Below are positions 51,152 to 62,122 of a stretch of DNA of 64,000 nucleotides, one piece after another (the first letter of the stretch is position 1; every line of letters starts with the position of its first letter). Source of the stretch: Neocallimastix lanati (nom. inval.). Lineage: Eukaryota > Neocallimastigomycota > Neocallimastigomycetes > Neocallimastigales > Neocallimastigaceae. The notes under the pieces were generated by a model. That model did no database searches and was not told the origin of the DNA. It saw only the letters and a program-made list of their open reading frames with translations. The stretch spans positions 289,501 through 353,500 of the forward strand of contig JACVTC010000028.1 in assembly GCA_016946835.1 (NCBI GenBank), read 5' to 3'. The translations under genes and the position numbers were made by a program.

Positions 51152-54100
51152 TTCCCCCTCAGATCAGAATGTTTTATAAAATATTTGATCTGTAAATTGT
51201 GTCATTTTCGATCCATTTATGTTTTTGGTTAATGGGTCAGCTAACATTTCTTTAGTGTTAATGTATTCCATTAGAACTTTATTATTTTTAATATTGTCAT
51301 AATTAAAATGATATTTTATATCAATATGTTTCAATTTATTATTAATTTCTCCATTTTCAATTGTAGTTTTACTAGCTAAATTATCTGTTAAAATTTTAAT
51401 TGGTTTTTTAATATTAAATAATTCAATAAGTATATTTCTAATCCAAAGTGCTTTCTTTATACATTCTCCTGTGGCAATATATTCAGCTTCAGCAGTCGAG
51501 GTTGCTACTACAGATTGTTTTTTCGATTGCCAACAAATTGGGTCTTTATTCATTAGAATGATACATCCAGAAGTAGATTTTCTATCAACTGGATCTCCGG
51601 CTAGGTCTGAGTCCGTGTATGCTAAAATTTCCCCCTTTCCTTTATATTCAATTTTATAATTTTTAGTATAGTTTAAATATTTTAATATATTAATTACCTT
51701 TTTCCAATCATTCATTGTTGGATTTTCGGCCTTTCTTGCTGCTTTTCCGATTGCATATGAAATATATGGTCTTGTACACCTTGAAAGGTAGGTTAATGAT
51801 CCTACTGCACTTTTAAAAGTTGTTTTATCAAATGGTGTGTTGTCCTTCGTTAATCCATTTTCATCAGTACAAGGTGTTTTTGCTTTTCTAATATTTGTTA
51901 CTTTAAATTTCTGTAAAATATCATTGATTAATTGTGTTTGTGAAATGAAGTAATTATTATTTTTCTTTTCCACATTAATTCCTAATAGATAATCTACTTC
52001 GCTGCATTTTGAAACTTTAAAATTCTTTTTAATAATATTTATTATATTTTTTATTTGAGATTGTACTCCTGTTATGAGCATATCATCTACGTATATTCCA
52101 ATTATACAAATAGTTTTACTTCCGGCCATTTTCTTGAAAATACATGGTTCAGAAGAGAGCTGAATGAAACTATTATTTTTAAGAAATCCTGAAAAATGAG
52201 TATACCATTGACGGCCAGATTGCTTAAGACCGTATAAAGCTTTCTTTAGTAACCAGTAGCCATGACCAAAATTTTTATCTCCAGGGGGTATGGATACATA
52301 AATTTCTTCTTCTAAAGGTGCATTAAGATATGCAGCTTTAATATCAAGTTGCATAATATCCCACTTGAATTTTGCTGCTATGGAGATAAGAAGTTTTAAA
52401 CTGTCTATACTAAGAGTAGGGGAATAAGTCAGATTGTAGTTAATGCCTTTAGTTTGTGAAAATCCCCTCGCAACAATTCGGGCTTTGTATTTCTTAATGT
52501 TTCCATTACCGTCTCTCTTAATAGTATAAATCCATTTAGTTGATGTTGGATAAGTACCTTTTGGAAGTTGTTTTTTAAATATCATAATTTTGTTATCATA
52601 GAGGTTTTTTAATTCTTCATTCATTGCTGAGATCCATTGGCTTTTATATTTACTACTGATCGCTTACTTAAAGGTTAATGGTGTATCTGTTATTATATTA
52701 TTAAGTTCTATATTGTCAATAATAAAATTAGACCTTTTGTTTTCTTCATTGTATAATGGCGATCCTGGTCTTTTTAATGATGAGGAAACTGTATTGTATT
52801 CTTTCTTTTGTCTTTTATTAGCAGCTGAATCAATTTTATTTTCCTTTCTTTTATAAGTTTGATTACCAGTTTTGTCATGATTTGTAGAATCGTCATTAAC
52901 GTTATTGTCTATATAATTAGATGAATTATCAATTTCAGTAGACATTGATATTGCTTTAAAATTACTTGTTAAGTTTTCTATGTGATTTTCTTGACTATTA
53001 TCTATGCTATTATCATTGTATGAAAAATTGTCGTTGTCAAAAATTTCAGTATATATATCAGATGGAAAGCTTGTTTCTGAATCAATTATATCATTTTCTG
53101 GATTATCACTTTTCTCAATTTTTTCCTCAATTGTGGATGTACTAGGTTGGTCTTCAGTTATTATTTGATTTTCATTATCTATATTTTTAGTTATTGTATT
53201 GTCATTATTTATTTTCATGAGGTAATTGCTTTGTTGTTGACTATTGATTTGATTGATTCTTTCTTGCTGTTGATTATTGACTTGATTAATTTTGTTTTGC
53301 TGTTGATTATTTGTTTCGTTATCATTATTAATATTTATTGAATAATTGTCAAGATTGAAATATTTGGAAGATACCTTGTTGTTGTTGATATTAGAATTAA
53401 GTCCGTTAAGTATCAGTTTTCCTGGAGTTGATTCATCAAATACAACTTCTCTTACATAGTGAATTTTTAGATTTTTGTAGTCCATTACTATGTAGCAGTA
53501 TGATTCTGTGTTGAATCCAAGAAAAACACCTTTAATAGCATTGTTTTTGAATTTCATTTTATCCTTAGAAAAGTCCTTGAAATAAGCTCTACAGCCGAAT
53601 ACCTTAATATATTTGAGATTTGATGGTTTATTATAAAACAATTCTTCTGGAATTTTATTTCCGATACCTTGATGTGTGGCTTTGTTATATAATAGGTTTG
53701 CATATTTAACAGCATAGTCCCAAAACTTTGTATCAAGTTTGCTCCAATATAGCAATGTTTTAGCGCAGCTCACTAAAGTATAATTAAAACGTTCGGATTT
53801 GCCGTTATTTTGAGGGTTATAAGGTGGTGAATACAATTTCCTAATTCCATTTCTTCTACAAAATTGTTCAACCTTTTTATTGACGTATTCTTTTCCTTGG
53901 TCAGTTTTGAAATTTTTGATTTTATTTTCAAATTGGTTATTTAAATAAGTAAAGAAATTTATTATTATCTTGGGGACTTCGGTTTTATTTTCAATTAGAA
54001 AAATCCAACTTTTTCTTGAATAATCATCGATAAAGGTAAGTATATACCTTTTTCCAGTGAAAGATTGTTGAATAGGTCCTATTTAGTCAGAATGGATTAC

Positions 54101-55851
54101 TTCTAGAATGCTATTGGCTTTTGGGGTCTCTCCATTGTGAGGTTTTCTTCTGAGTTTGGAAATTTGGCAATCTATACACTTTGGTACTTTTATATCATGG
54201 CTACTTAGATATTTATCAAGGTTTTCATGATAGAAGTGTCCCAGTCGGCGATGCCATAACAATTTGTTTTTATCATCTAATTCTGTTTCACTGGAAGATA
54301 AAATACTGTTAACCACTGGATCTTCATATGAATAATCTATTGTAGTTAATCTAATAATATTATTCTTATCAGCCTTGAAAGGTCCTAAAGTTCTCTTTTG
54401 TTTATGATTGTTTGACTTTAAGGTTAGGCATACCTTGTCCTTTTTTGGAATAATTTTGCAAACCATTCCTTCTCTTATTAACTTGATTCCACTAATTAAA
54501 TTTTTATTGATTTTACTAGAGTATAAAACATTATTTAATTTTAAATCGAAACCATTTAAATTTCCTTCGTAGGTACCACTTCCTTCGAATTCGCAAAGAG
54601 AATTGTTAGCACATTTTAAAATAACCTTTTCTTATTTGAAATTAGTTAATATATCTTTATTACATGTAATGTGTTCGGATGCTCCTGTATCAAAAGTCCA
54701 TGTAGTATATCCATCAGAATTGGCTTCCATAATATTTATGGAGTTGTCATCATCATTATTGTTCATTTGATTTGATTCTCTGTCAGTGTTGATAACTTCG
54801 TTATTTTAATTGCTATCGTCGGTCCTTTCTAAGCTATTTAATTCATTGTCGTACATGGCCTTTAACTCATCAAAGATAAGTTCTTTTCCAGACTTTTCGT
54901 CCTCTTCGATGTTGGATACTTGTTTGTATTTTCTAAAAATTCTATTTTTATGTTTTGTATTTTGATCATTTTTATTGTTTTTAAATTGATTACTATTTCT
55001 TTTCTTGTTTAAAAGATTATAATTGCAATCTTTAGTGTTGTGATTGTCCATATTACAAATATGGCAATATTTTCGGTTATCATGGTTATGGAGTTCTTGA
55101 TGCATAGAGGATCTTCTTCCTCTGGAATCGCCATTAGTTTTATAAGCGAGATCAATATCCATATAATCGTTGCTCTGAGAGTTCTGTTTAATATTACTAT
55201 CTTTATATTTAGTATTATGTTTTAAGTACATTTGAAAATTAATGACATCATAGGCTTGTTGTATGAATCCACATTTTCGTTTCCTTTTGGTCGTAAGTGA
55301 TATTTTAATTCGTTTGGGAAGGAAAGGTAGATAATTCTCAACTTTTCTAAATTACTCAGATTTGTATTATTCTTTTCCAGTTTTTTGAATATTTCATTGA
55401 TTTGGTTTAAGACGTCCTTACAGTTAGATATATCTTTAGCCTTAAGAGTGTAGAGTTTTTCTATTAAGAGATGAATGTCGGCAGATTCATTTCCTTTGTA
55501 AATTGCTTTTAACTTTTCAATAATTTCAAAAGCGGTTCTTAATCCTTTAATGTGTTTAATGGCTTCATTAGTCACATTGTTACAAATAATTGTCTTAGCT
55601 AATGCATCATTAGTGATTGCTGTCCTCAATTGGTTTGTAAATTGTTCAACAGCATCAACGTCTTCTGCTGGTATAACAGCCATTTGGGTTTCCAGTTTAT
55701 GAATTACATTTTGTTCCACATAGTCAAAGACATTTTTGGCAGTTAAGAAATTTCCAATTTGGAAAAACCATTCTTCATAATTAGTCTTGTTAAGTCGGTT
55801 TTCTGGTGAAAGTTGAAATTCAGACATTTTGGTTAAAATGAGACTCTTAAT

Positions 55852-56093
55852 CTAAAAACAAATTAGATAAAACGTTTTATTATTAATTAAAGTTTATTTA
55901 TTAATATATTTGTTTTGGTAATTACAATGTTAAAAAAATGTATGAAAAGATTTTCTTTTTATACTAATTGTGGCTTATTAATAATACAATGAAATAATTT
56001 AACAATTAATATGTGAATGTATTTCAAATACAAAGAGATAAATTATAATAAAGATATAATATAATTTAATTTATTTAAAGTATATTTAATTAG
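55852..56093 (-). mobile_element. 5' LTR of copia element 1
   Basis: The near-identical partner of the 50892-51151 sequence; similarity ends at about 56093. The gag start lies just inside it (near 55827). Confidence 0.85.
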
Positions 56094-56524
56094 GAGGTTG
56101 CATTACGCCAATTTTTTTAACGTGATATATATAAATTTGTGGCTATAGATATTTTATGCTACATAATATTATTTTATTGTATTATTTTGTTATTTCAAAT
56201 TTTAAATTAATTATTAAGTGAATAATTAAATAAATCATATAATGGTTAGATTTTATGATTTTAATTCTTTTATTTAAATGCTATTAATAAAAAAAATTAT
56301 ATAAAAATATAAATGTTATTAAAAATATAAATATTATTAATGATAATTCTTTTATTTAAATGTTATTAAAAAAATAATAGTTATAATGATAAAATTAATA
56401 ATTATAGAGACGTATTTGAATATTTATTTAAACTGTATAAATTTAATAAGCTTTATAAATTAAATTTTTGAATGACAGAATTCTGATTATTTCGTTTGGT
56501 TATTCCTCATTTTTTAATTTTTTA
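56094..56524. other. Spacer between copia element 1 and the MULE relic
   Basis: About 430 bp of A/T-rich DNA with a short direct repeat (TAATTCTTTTATTTAAATG near 56262 and 56345). It may contain the degraded terminal part of the MULE, but no terminal inverted repeat was recognised. Confidence 0.45.
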
Positions 56525-57561
56525 TTATAAAATAATATTTATATTATATTATTTAAATCAGTTAAACAATCAAACCACAAATTAATAGTATTATTTCTAT
56601 CACATTTAGTATCAATTAACTTGGTTTCAATATTTTTGTAGCGTTCAATTAAGACACTGATTTCATTAGCTTTATTTATTGCTCTTTTTTTTATTTTCTA
56701 AATTCCTCTTATTTTTCTTTGATAATCATAATATGGCAAATGTTCAAGTTCATTTAATTTATCTTTTAATTTATAATAAGATGGTATTGTTAGAAATAAA
56801 TTATTTAAATAACTATTGATTCTGCAATTATAATATTATTGTTACATATACTAGCTTTTTTTTTAATTTTTTAAATATTTTATATATTTCTTGTTCTTTA
56901 TTTTATAATATTGAAAAAGAAGTAGTGTAAAAACTATCTAATTCTTTAGCGTAAGTTCTTGTAATAAATATTTGATAACTAAATTTAGGGGCAATAAAAA
57001 ATGTACCATCAACAAATATATCATCATTATATTCCTTAAATAATTTTACTTGAAAAGGAGATTGAAAAATTATTAAATTAATATTTTTTGAATATCATAA
57101 AATTTTCACCTCACTTTGTTTTATAATATTCAGATTCATTAGAAATTTCAGTAAATGTTGTTACATTGGATGGTAGTTTTATTTAAATTTCTTGATATTT
57201 GGGATTTAATTGAATTATCTTCTGAACATATAAATCACATTTCCTTAGAAATTTTATTATATAGGGGTTTTATTTTTATACCATGGAATTGAACTTTTTT
57301 TCAATTCCATCTTTAATTTTATGTTTCATTATAGATAGAGATACATCGTATTCTTTTTCAGGATGATTATGTGAACTATCATATTTTAAGATTTCTTTCT
57401 TATCATTTAAAATAATAAAAGATTTACATTTATTTCTGTACATAAACTTTTGAATTATCTTTTCTTATATATGAAAAATTAAATTTATTTTTTTTATTAA
57501 TAATAATTTATTTTTTTCCTTTGTTAGACTCACTTATATCGATAATAAGATTTTTTTCCAT
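56525..57561 (-). mobile_element. Decayed MULE (Mutator-like) DNA transposon, FLYWCH + transposase
   Basis: On the minus strand, starting at an ATG at 57561-57559 (MEKNLIIDISESNKGKK), a broken protein can be followed across stop codons and frame changes. The first part resembles a FLYWCH zinc finger: FSYIRKDNSKVY, CKSFIILNDKKEILKYDSSH and NHPEKEYD. Further on, DDIFVDGTFFIAPKFSYQIF is the typical beginning of a MULE transposase catalytic domain (first Asp in VDGTF), followed by ITRTYAKELDSFYTT. The tail has YYKLKDKLNELEHLPYYDYQ, KANEISVLIERYKNIETKLI and CDRNNTINLWFDCLTDL. At least six stops or frame changes interrupt it, including a stop after 17 codons. The region for the second Asp and the Glu is poorly preserved. 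No terminal inverted repeats were found. Confidence 0.72.
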
Positions 57562-57719
57562 TTCTATATTTTTATAAATATTTTTTAATTATATAATTAA
57601 AATTATTATATTAATTATCCAATATTATTCTAAATACTAATTTTGAAAAATTAGTTTTTCAATTATTTGTAAAAAAAAAAATAAATAAATAAATAATGTA
57701 ATAGTAAGTACAAGTATAC

Positions 57720-59700
57720 AAAATAAAATAAAATAAAATAAAATAAAATAAATAGTAGAATATGAATATAAAGTACAGATTGAATAAAATAAAATAAAAT
57801 AAAATAAAATAAAATAAAATAAAATAAAATAAAATAAAATAAAATAAATAGTAGAATATGAATATAAAGTACAGATTGAATAAAATAAAATAAAATAAAA
57901 TAAAATAAAATAAAATAAAATAAAATAAAATAAAATAAAATAAAATAAATAGTAGAATATGAATATAAAGTACAGATTGAATAAAATAAAATAAAATAAA
58001 ATAAAATAAAATAAAATAAAATAAAATAAATAGTAGAATATGAATATAAAGTACAGATTAAATAAAATAAAATAAAATAAAATAAAATAAAATAAAATAA
58101 AATAAAATAAAATAAAATAAAATAAAATAAAATAAAATAAAATAAAATAAAATAAAATAAAATAAAATAAAATAAAATAAAATAAAATAAATAGTAGAAT
58201 ATGAATATAAAGTACAGATTGAATAAAATAAAATAAATAGTAGAAATATGAATATAAAGTAGAGATTTAATAAAATAAAATAAAATAAAATAAAATAAAA
58301 TAAAATAAAATAAAATAAAATAAAATAAAATAAAATAAAATAAAATAAATAGTAGAATATGAATATAAAGTACAGATTGAATAAAATAAAATAAATAGTA
58401 GAAATATGAATATAAAGTAGAGATTTAATAAAATAAAATAAAATAAAATAAAATAAAATAAAATAAAATAAAATAAAATAAAATAAAATAAATAGTAGAA
58501 TATGAATATAAAGTACAGATTGAATAAAATAAAATAAATAGTAGAAATATGAATATAAAGTAGAGATTTAATAAAATAAAATAAAATAAAATAAAATAAA
58601 ATAAAATAAAATAAATAGTAGAATATGAATATAAAGTACAGATTGAATAAAATAAAATAAAATAAAATAAAATAAATAGTAGAATATGAATATAAAGTAC
58701 AGATTGAATAAAATAAAATAAATAGTAGAAATATGAATATAAAGTAGAGATTTAATAAAATAAAATAAAATAAAATAAAATAAAATAAAATAAAATAAAA
58801 TAAAATAAAATAAAATAAAATAAAATAAAATAAAATAAAATAAAATAAATAGTAGAATATGAATATAAAGTACAGATTGAATAAAATAAAATAAATAGTA
58901 GAAATATGAATATAAAGTAGAGATTTAATAAAATAAAATAAAATAAAATAAAATAAAATAAAATAAAATAAAATAAAATAAAATAAAATAAATAGTAGAA
59001 TATGAATATAAAGTACAGATTGAATAAAATAAAATAAATAGTAGAAATATGAATATAAAGTAGAGATTTAATAAAATAAAATAAAATAAAATAAAATAAA
59101 ATAAAATAAAATAAAATAAAATAAAATAAAATAAAATAAAATAAAATAAAATAAAATAAAATAAAATAAATAGTAGAATATGAATATAAAGTACAGATTG
59201 AATAAAATAAAATAAATAGTAGAAATATGAATATAAAGTAGAGATTTAATAAAATAAAATAAAATAAAATAAAATAAAATAAAATAAAATAAAATAAAAT
59301 AAAATAAAATAAATAGTAGAATATGAATATAAAGTACAGATTGAATAAAATAAAATAAATAGTAGAAATATGAATATAAAGTAGAGATTTAATAAAATAA
59401 AATAAAATAAAATAAAATAAAATAAAATAAAATAAAATAAAATAAAATAAAATAAAATAAAATAAAATAAAATAAAATAAAATAAAATAAAATAAAATAA
59501 AATAAAATAAAATAAAATAAAATAAAATAAAATAAAATAAAATAAAATAAAATAAAATAAAATAAAATAAAATAAAATAAAATAAAATAAAATAAAATAA
59601 AATAAAATAAAATAAAATAAAATAAAATAAAATAAAATAAAATAAAATAAAATAAAATAAAATAAATAGTAGAATATTAAATATAAAGTACAGATTGAAT
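57720..59700 (-). repeat. Nested satellite: AAAAT pentamer plus alternating ~35-bp cores
   Basis: On the plus strand blocks of (AATAA)n, from a few up to about fifty pentamers, alternate with a core in two versions: type 1 (AGTAGAATATGAATATAAAG followed by TACAGATTGAATA, about 14 copies) and type 2 (AGTAGAAATATGAATATAAA followed by GTAGAGATTTAATA, 8 copies). From about 58.2 kb types 1 and 2 form pairs joined by two pentamers, so a higher-order unit of about 140-190 bp exists. Copies within a type are virtually identical. The minus strand of the pentamer has no stop in one phase, which produces a meaningless 334-codon FYFIL frame. Confidence 0.92.
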
Positions 59701-59883
59701 AAAATAAAATAAAATAAAATTAAATAAATATTGAATGTAATAATATAAAAGTACAAGTAATAAAATAAAATAAAATAAATATTGAATATAATAATATAAA
59801 AGTACTAATATATAAAATAAAATAAATATTTATCATTATTTTTTATTAAAGAATATTAAAGACGATTTATTTTTAAAAATAAA

Positions 59884-60179
59884 ATGTTTTATTTAATTAT
59901 ATATGTTAGAAAGTAAAAAAATCATTTATATTTAATGAGATTATTAACAATCAATAATATTGTTTTATATATTAAATTACATCATCAATTGAATATATTA
60001 ACTCAGATGAAAGATTAACAATTCATATTATATTTTCGTATTTATTTATTTATAAAAGTGTTAAGTAAAAATAAAAATAAAAAATACATAATGCTTATTT
60101 TATACATTTAGATAATTAATTCTATTGGTTAAATATATTAAATATTAATTCTTATATTTGATATTTATCTCATTTCACA
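59884..60179 (-). mobile_element. Probable 3' LTR of copia element 2
   Basis: On the minus strand a polypurine tract (GAGGGGGAG) is followed by TGTGAAATG at 60179, the expected LTR start. The other end is only a guess from LTR size and a TG at 59884, because the partner LTR lies outside the window. Confidence 0.5.
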
Positions 60180-61887
60180 CTCCCCCTCAAATCTAATTTC
60201 TACATGTAGTAAAAATTAGATTTGCTTTTCTGATGTATTACCCTTTAATCTTTAATTCTTTCGAGAAGTGTATTTCTAAATTTATCCATTAATGAATTAT
60301 TCAGATATTTAGTGAACCCATCGGCTAGATTATTCACTGATTTTATGTATTTTAATCTTATTTTATCCTTTTTAACAAGATCTCTTATATGATGATATTT
60401 TATATCAATATGTTTTGATTTCGCATTAATAGAATGATTCTGACAATTATATATTGTTGCCTTATTATCAACATTTATTATTACATAGTTAAGATTGATA
60501 TTTAGCTCATTTAAAAGGTTCATATACCAAAGACTATGCTTAGCGCATTCGCTTACGCTATAGTATTCTGATTCTGCCGTTGAAGTTGCAACGCAATGTT
60601 GTAGTTTGGAATACCAGCTAGTAGGTGCATCTCCCATCATCATCAGAAAACCGGAGGTTGATTTTCTTGTATCAATGTCTCCAGCATAATCGGCGTCCAC
60701 AAATATTTTTAATGAGCTATTCTTTGAGAATTTAATTCCATAATTTTCAGTACCCTTTAGGTATTTGAAAATCTTTTCTACGTTAATCCAGTCCTCCATA
60801 GTAGGATTTTTGCTTTTTCTTGCTGCTTGATTTACTGAAAATAATATGTCTGGTCTTGTACAAATTGCAAGGTATAGGAGGTTCCCAATGGCACTTCTGT
60901 AAAAGGTTTCATTAAATTTTTTGTTTCTTAATTCCTTATTTTCCAATGGCTTCATATTTCTTACAGGTGCGCAATTAGTCAGTCTAAACTTATTTAGTAA
61001 TTCTCTTAGATATCCTCTTTGATGTAAAATATAACCATCACTTTGTCTTTCAAATTTTATCCCAATGACGAAATCTACTTCACCTATATATTTAATGTTA
61101 TAATTCATTTTAATTTGTTCCTTAATATTTATTATTACATTTTCCTTGCCTATTAAAAGTATATCATCAACATATACCGTAAGAATACATATTATTTCCT
61201 TCAATTTATTTTCCTTCACATAGATACAAGGTTCACTATTCAATCTTCTAAATTTCATTTCTAATAGTGTAGAGTCCAATTTTTCGTTCCATTCCCTGCC
61301 GGCTTGCTTTAAACCATATAAGGCTTTGTTTAATTTATAATAAACTTTGTTGTATAATGGGTGACCTTGAGGTGGCCTCATATAAATGTCTTCGCTCAAG
61401 TCGGCATTTAGGTATGCTGCATTAATGTCTAATTGAAAAATTTTAAAGTTTTTCTGTACTGCGATTGCTATAATTATTCGCAGTGAATCATGTTTTAAAG
61501 TAGGCGAGAAGGTAAGTAAGTAGTCTATACCAAACTTTTGTGTGAATCCCCTTGCGACTAAACGTGCTTTGCGTACAAGGATATTTCCGTTGAAATCCCG
61601 CTTATATTTGAAAACCCATTTACAGGAAACTATGTTTACTCCCTTTGGAATGGATTTTATTGGTTTGAACACGTTAAGTTGTTCCATATTTTCTAGTTCT
61701 TTGTTAACGGCATCTAACCATTCATCCTTATCTGGTAGATTGAATATGTCATAAAAATCTTTTGGTTCTTTTAAGTTTGTATTATTGTGAGTTTTTGGTG
61801 TAGATGATTTGTGATTTGTTAGTTTTGGTCTTTTGTCATTTATTGAATTGTTGTATATTGCATTTATTACTTCGTTATTTGTATTGA

Positions 61888-62122
61888 TATTATTATTATT
61901 ATTGTTATTATTATTGTTATTGTTATTGTTATTATTATTATTATTGTTATTGTTATTGTTATTGTTATTGTTATTGTTATTGTTATTGTTATTGTTATTG
62001 TTATTGTTATTGTTATTGTTATTGTTATTGTTATTGTTATTGTTATTGTTATTGTTATTGTTATTGTTATTGTTATTGTTATTGTTATTGTTATTGTTAT
62101 TGTTATTGTTATTGTTATTGTT
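61888..62122 (-). repeat. (AATAAC)n hexanucleotide run encoding poly-Asn in copia element 2
   Basis: On the plus strand GTTATT is repeated about 38 times; on the minus strand it reads Asn-Asn with alternating AAT and AAC codons, about 78 Asn between integrase and reverse transcriptase. The strict codon alternation shows a hexamer slippage expansion rather than codon-level selection. Confidence 0.95.

Larger units (their letters stand above)
50892..56093 (-). mobile_element. Broken Ty1/copia LTR retrotransposon (element 1)
   Basis: An LTR element on the minus strand of about 5.2 kb with both LTRs. In order from high to low coordinates it shows gag with a CCHC zinc knuckle (CHICNMDNHNTKDC), a protease/pre-integrase part (LLWHRRLGHFYHENL), integrase (YSPPYNPQNNGKSERFN), reverse transcriptase (CIIGIYVDDMLITG) and RNase H (DRKSTSGCI and STAEAEYIATGE). 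The integrase-RNase H order after gag, IN before RT, is diagnostic of copia. It is broken, with about five interruptions. The two LTRs are nearly identical, so insertion looks fairly recent. The two outermost ends differ slightly and no target duplication was recognised. Confidence 0.9.

Noticed and set aside
58752-59756. A 334-codon minus-strand frame of repeating FYFIL
   Set aside because: It is the reading of an AAAAT pentamer satellite with no stop in that phase; there is no gene structure around it.
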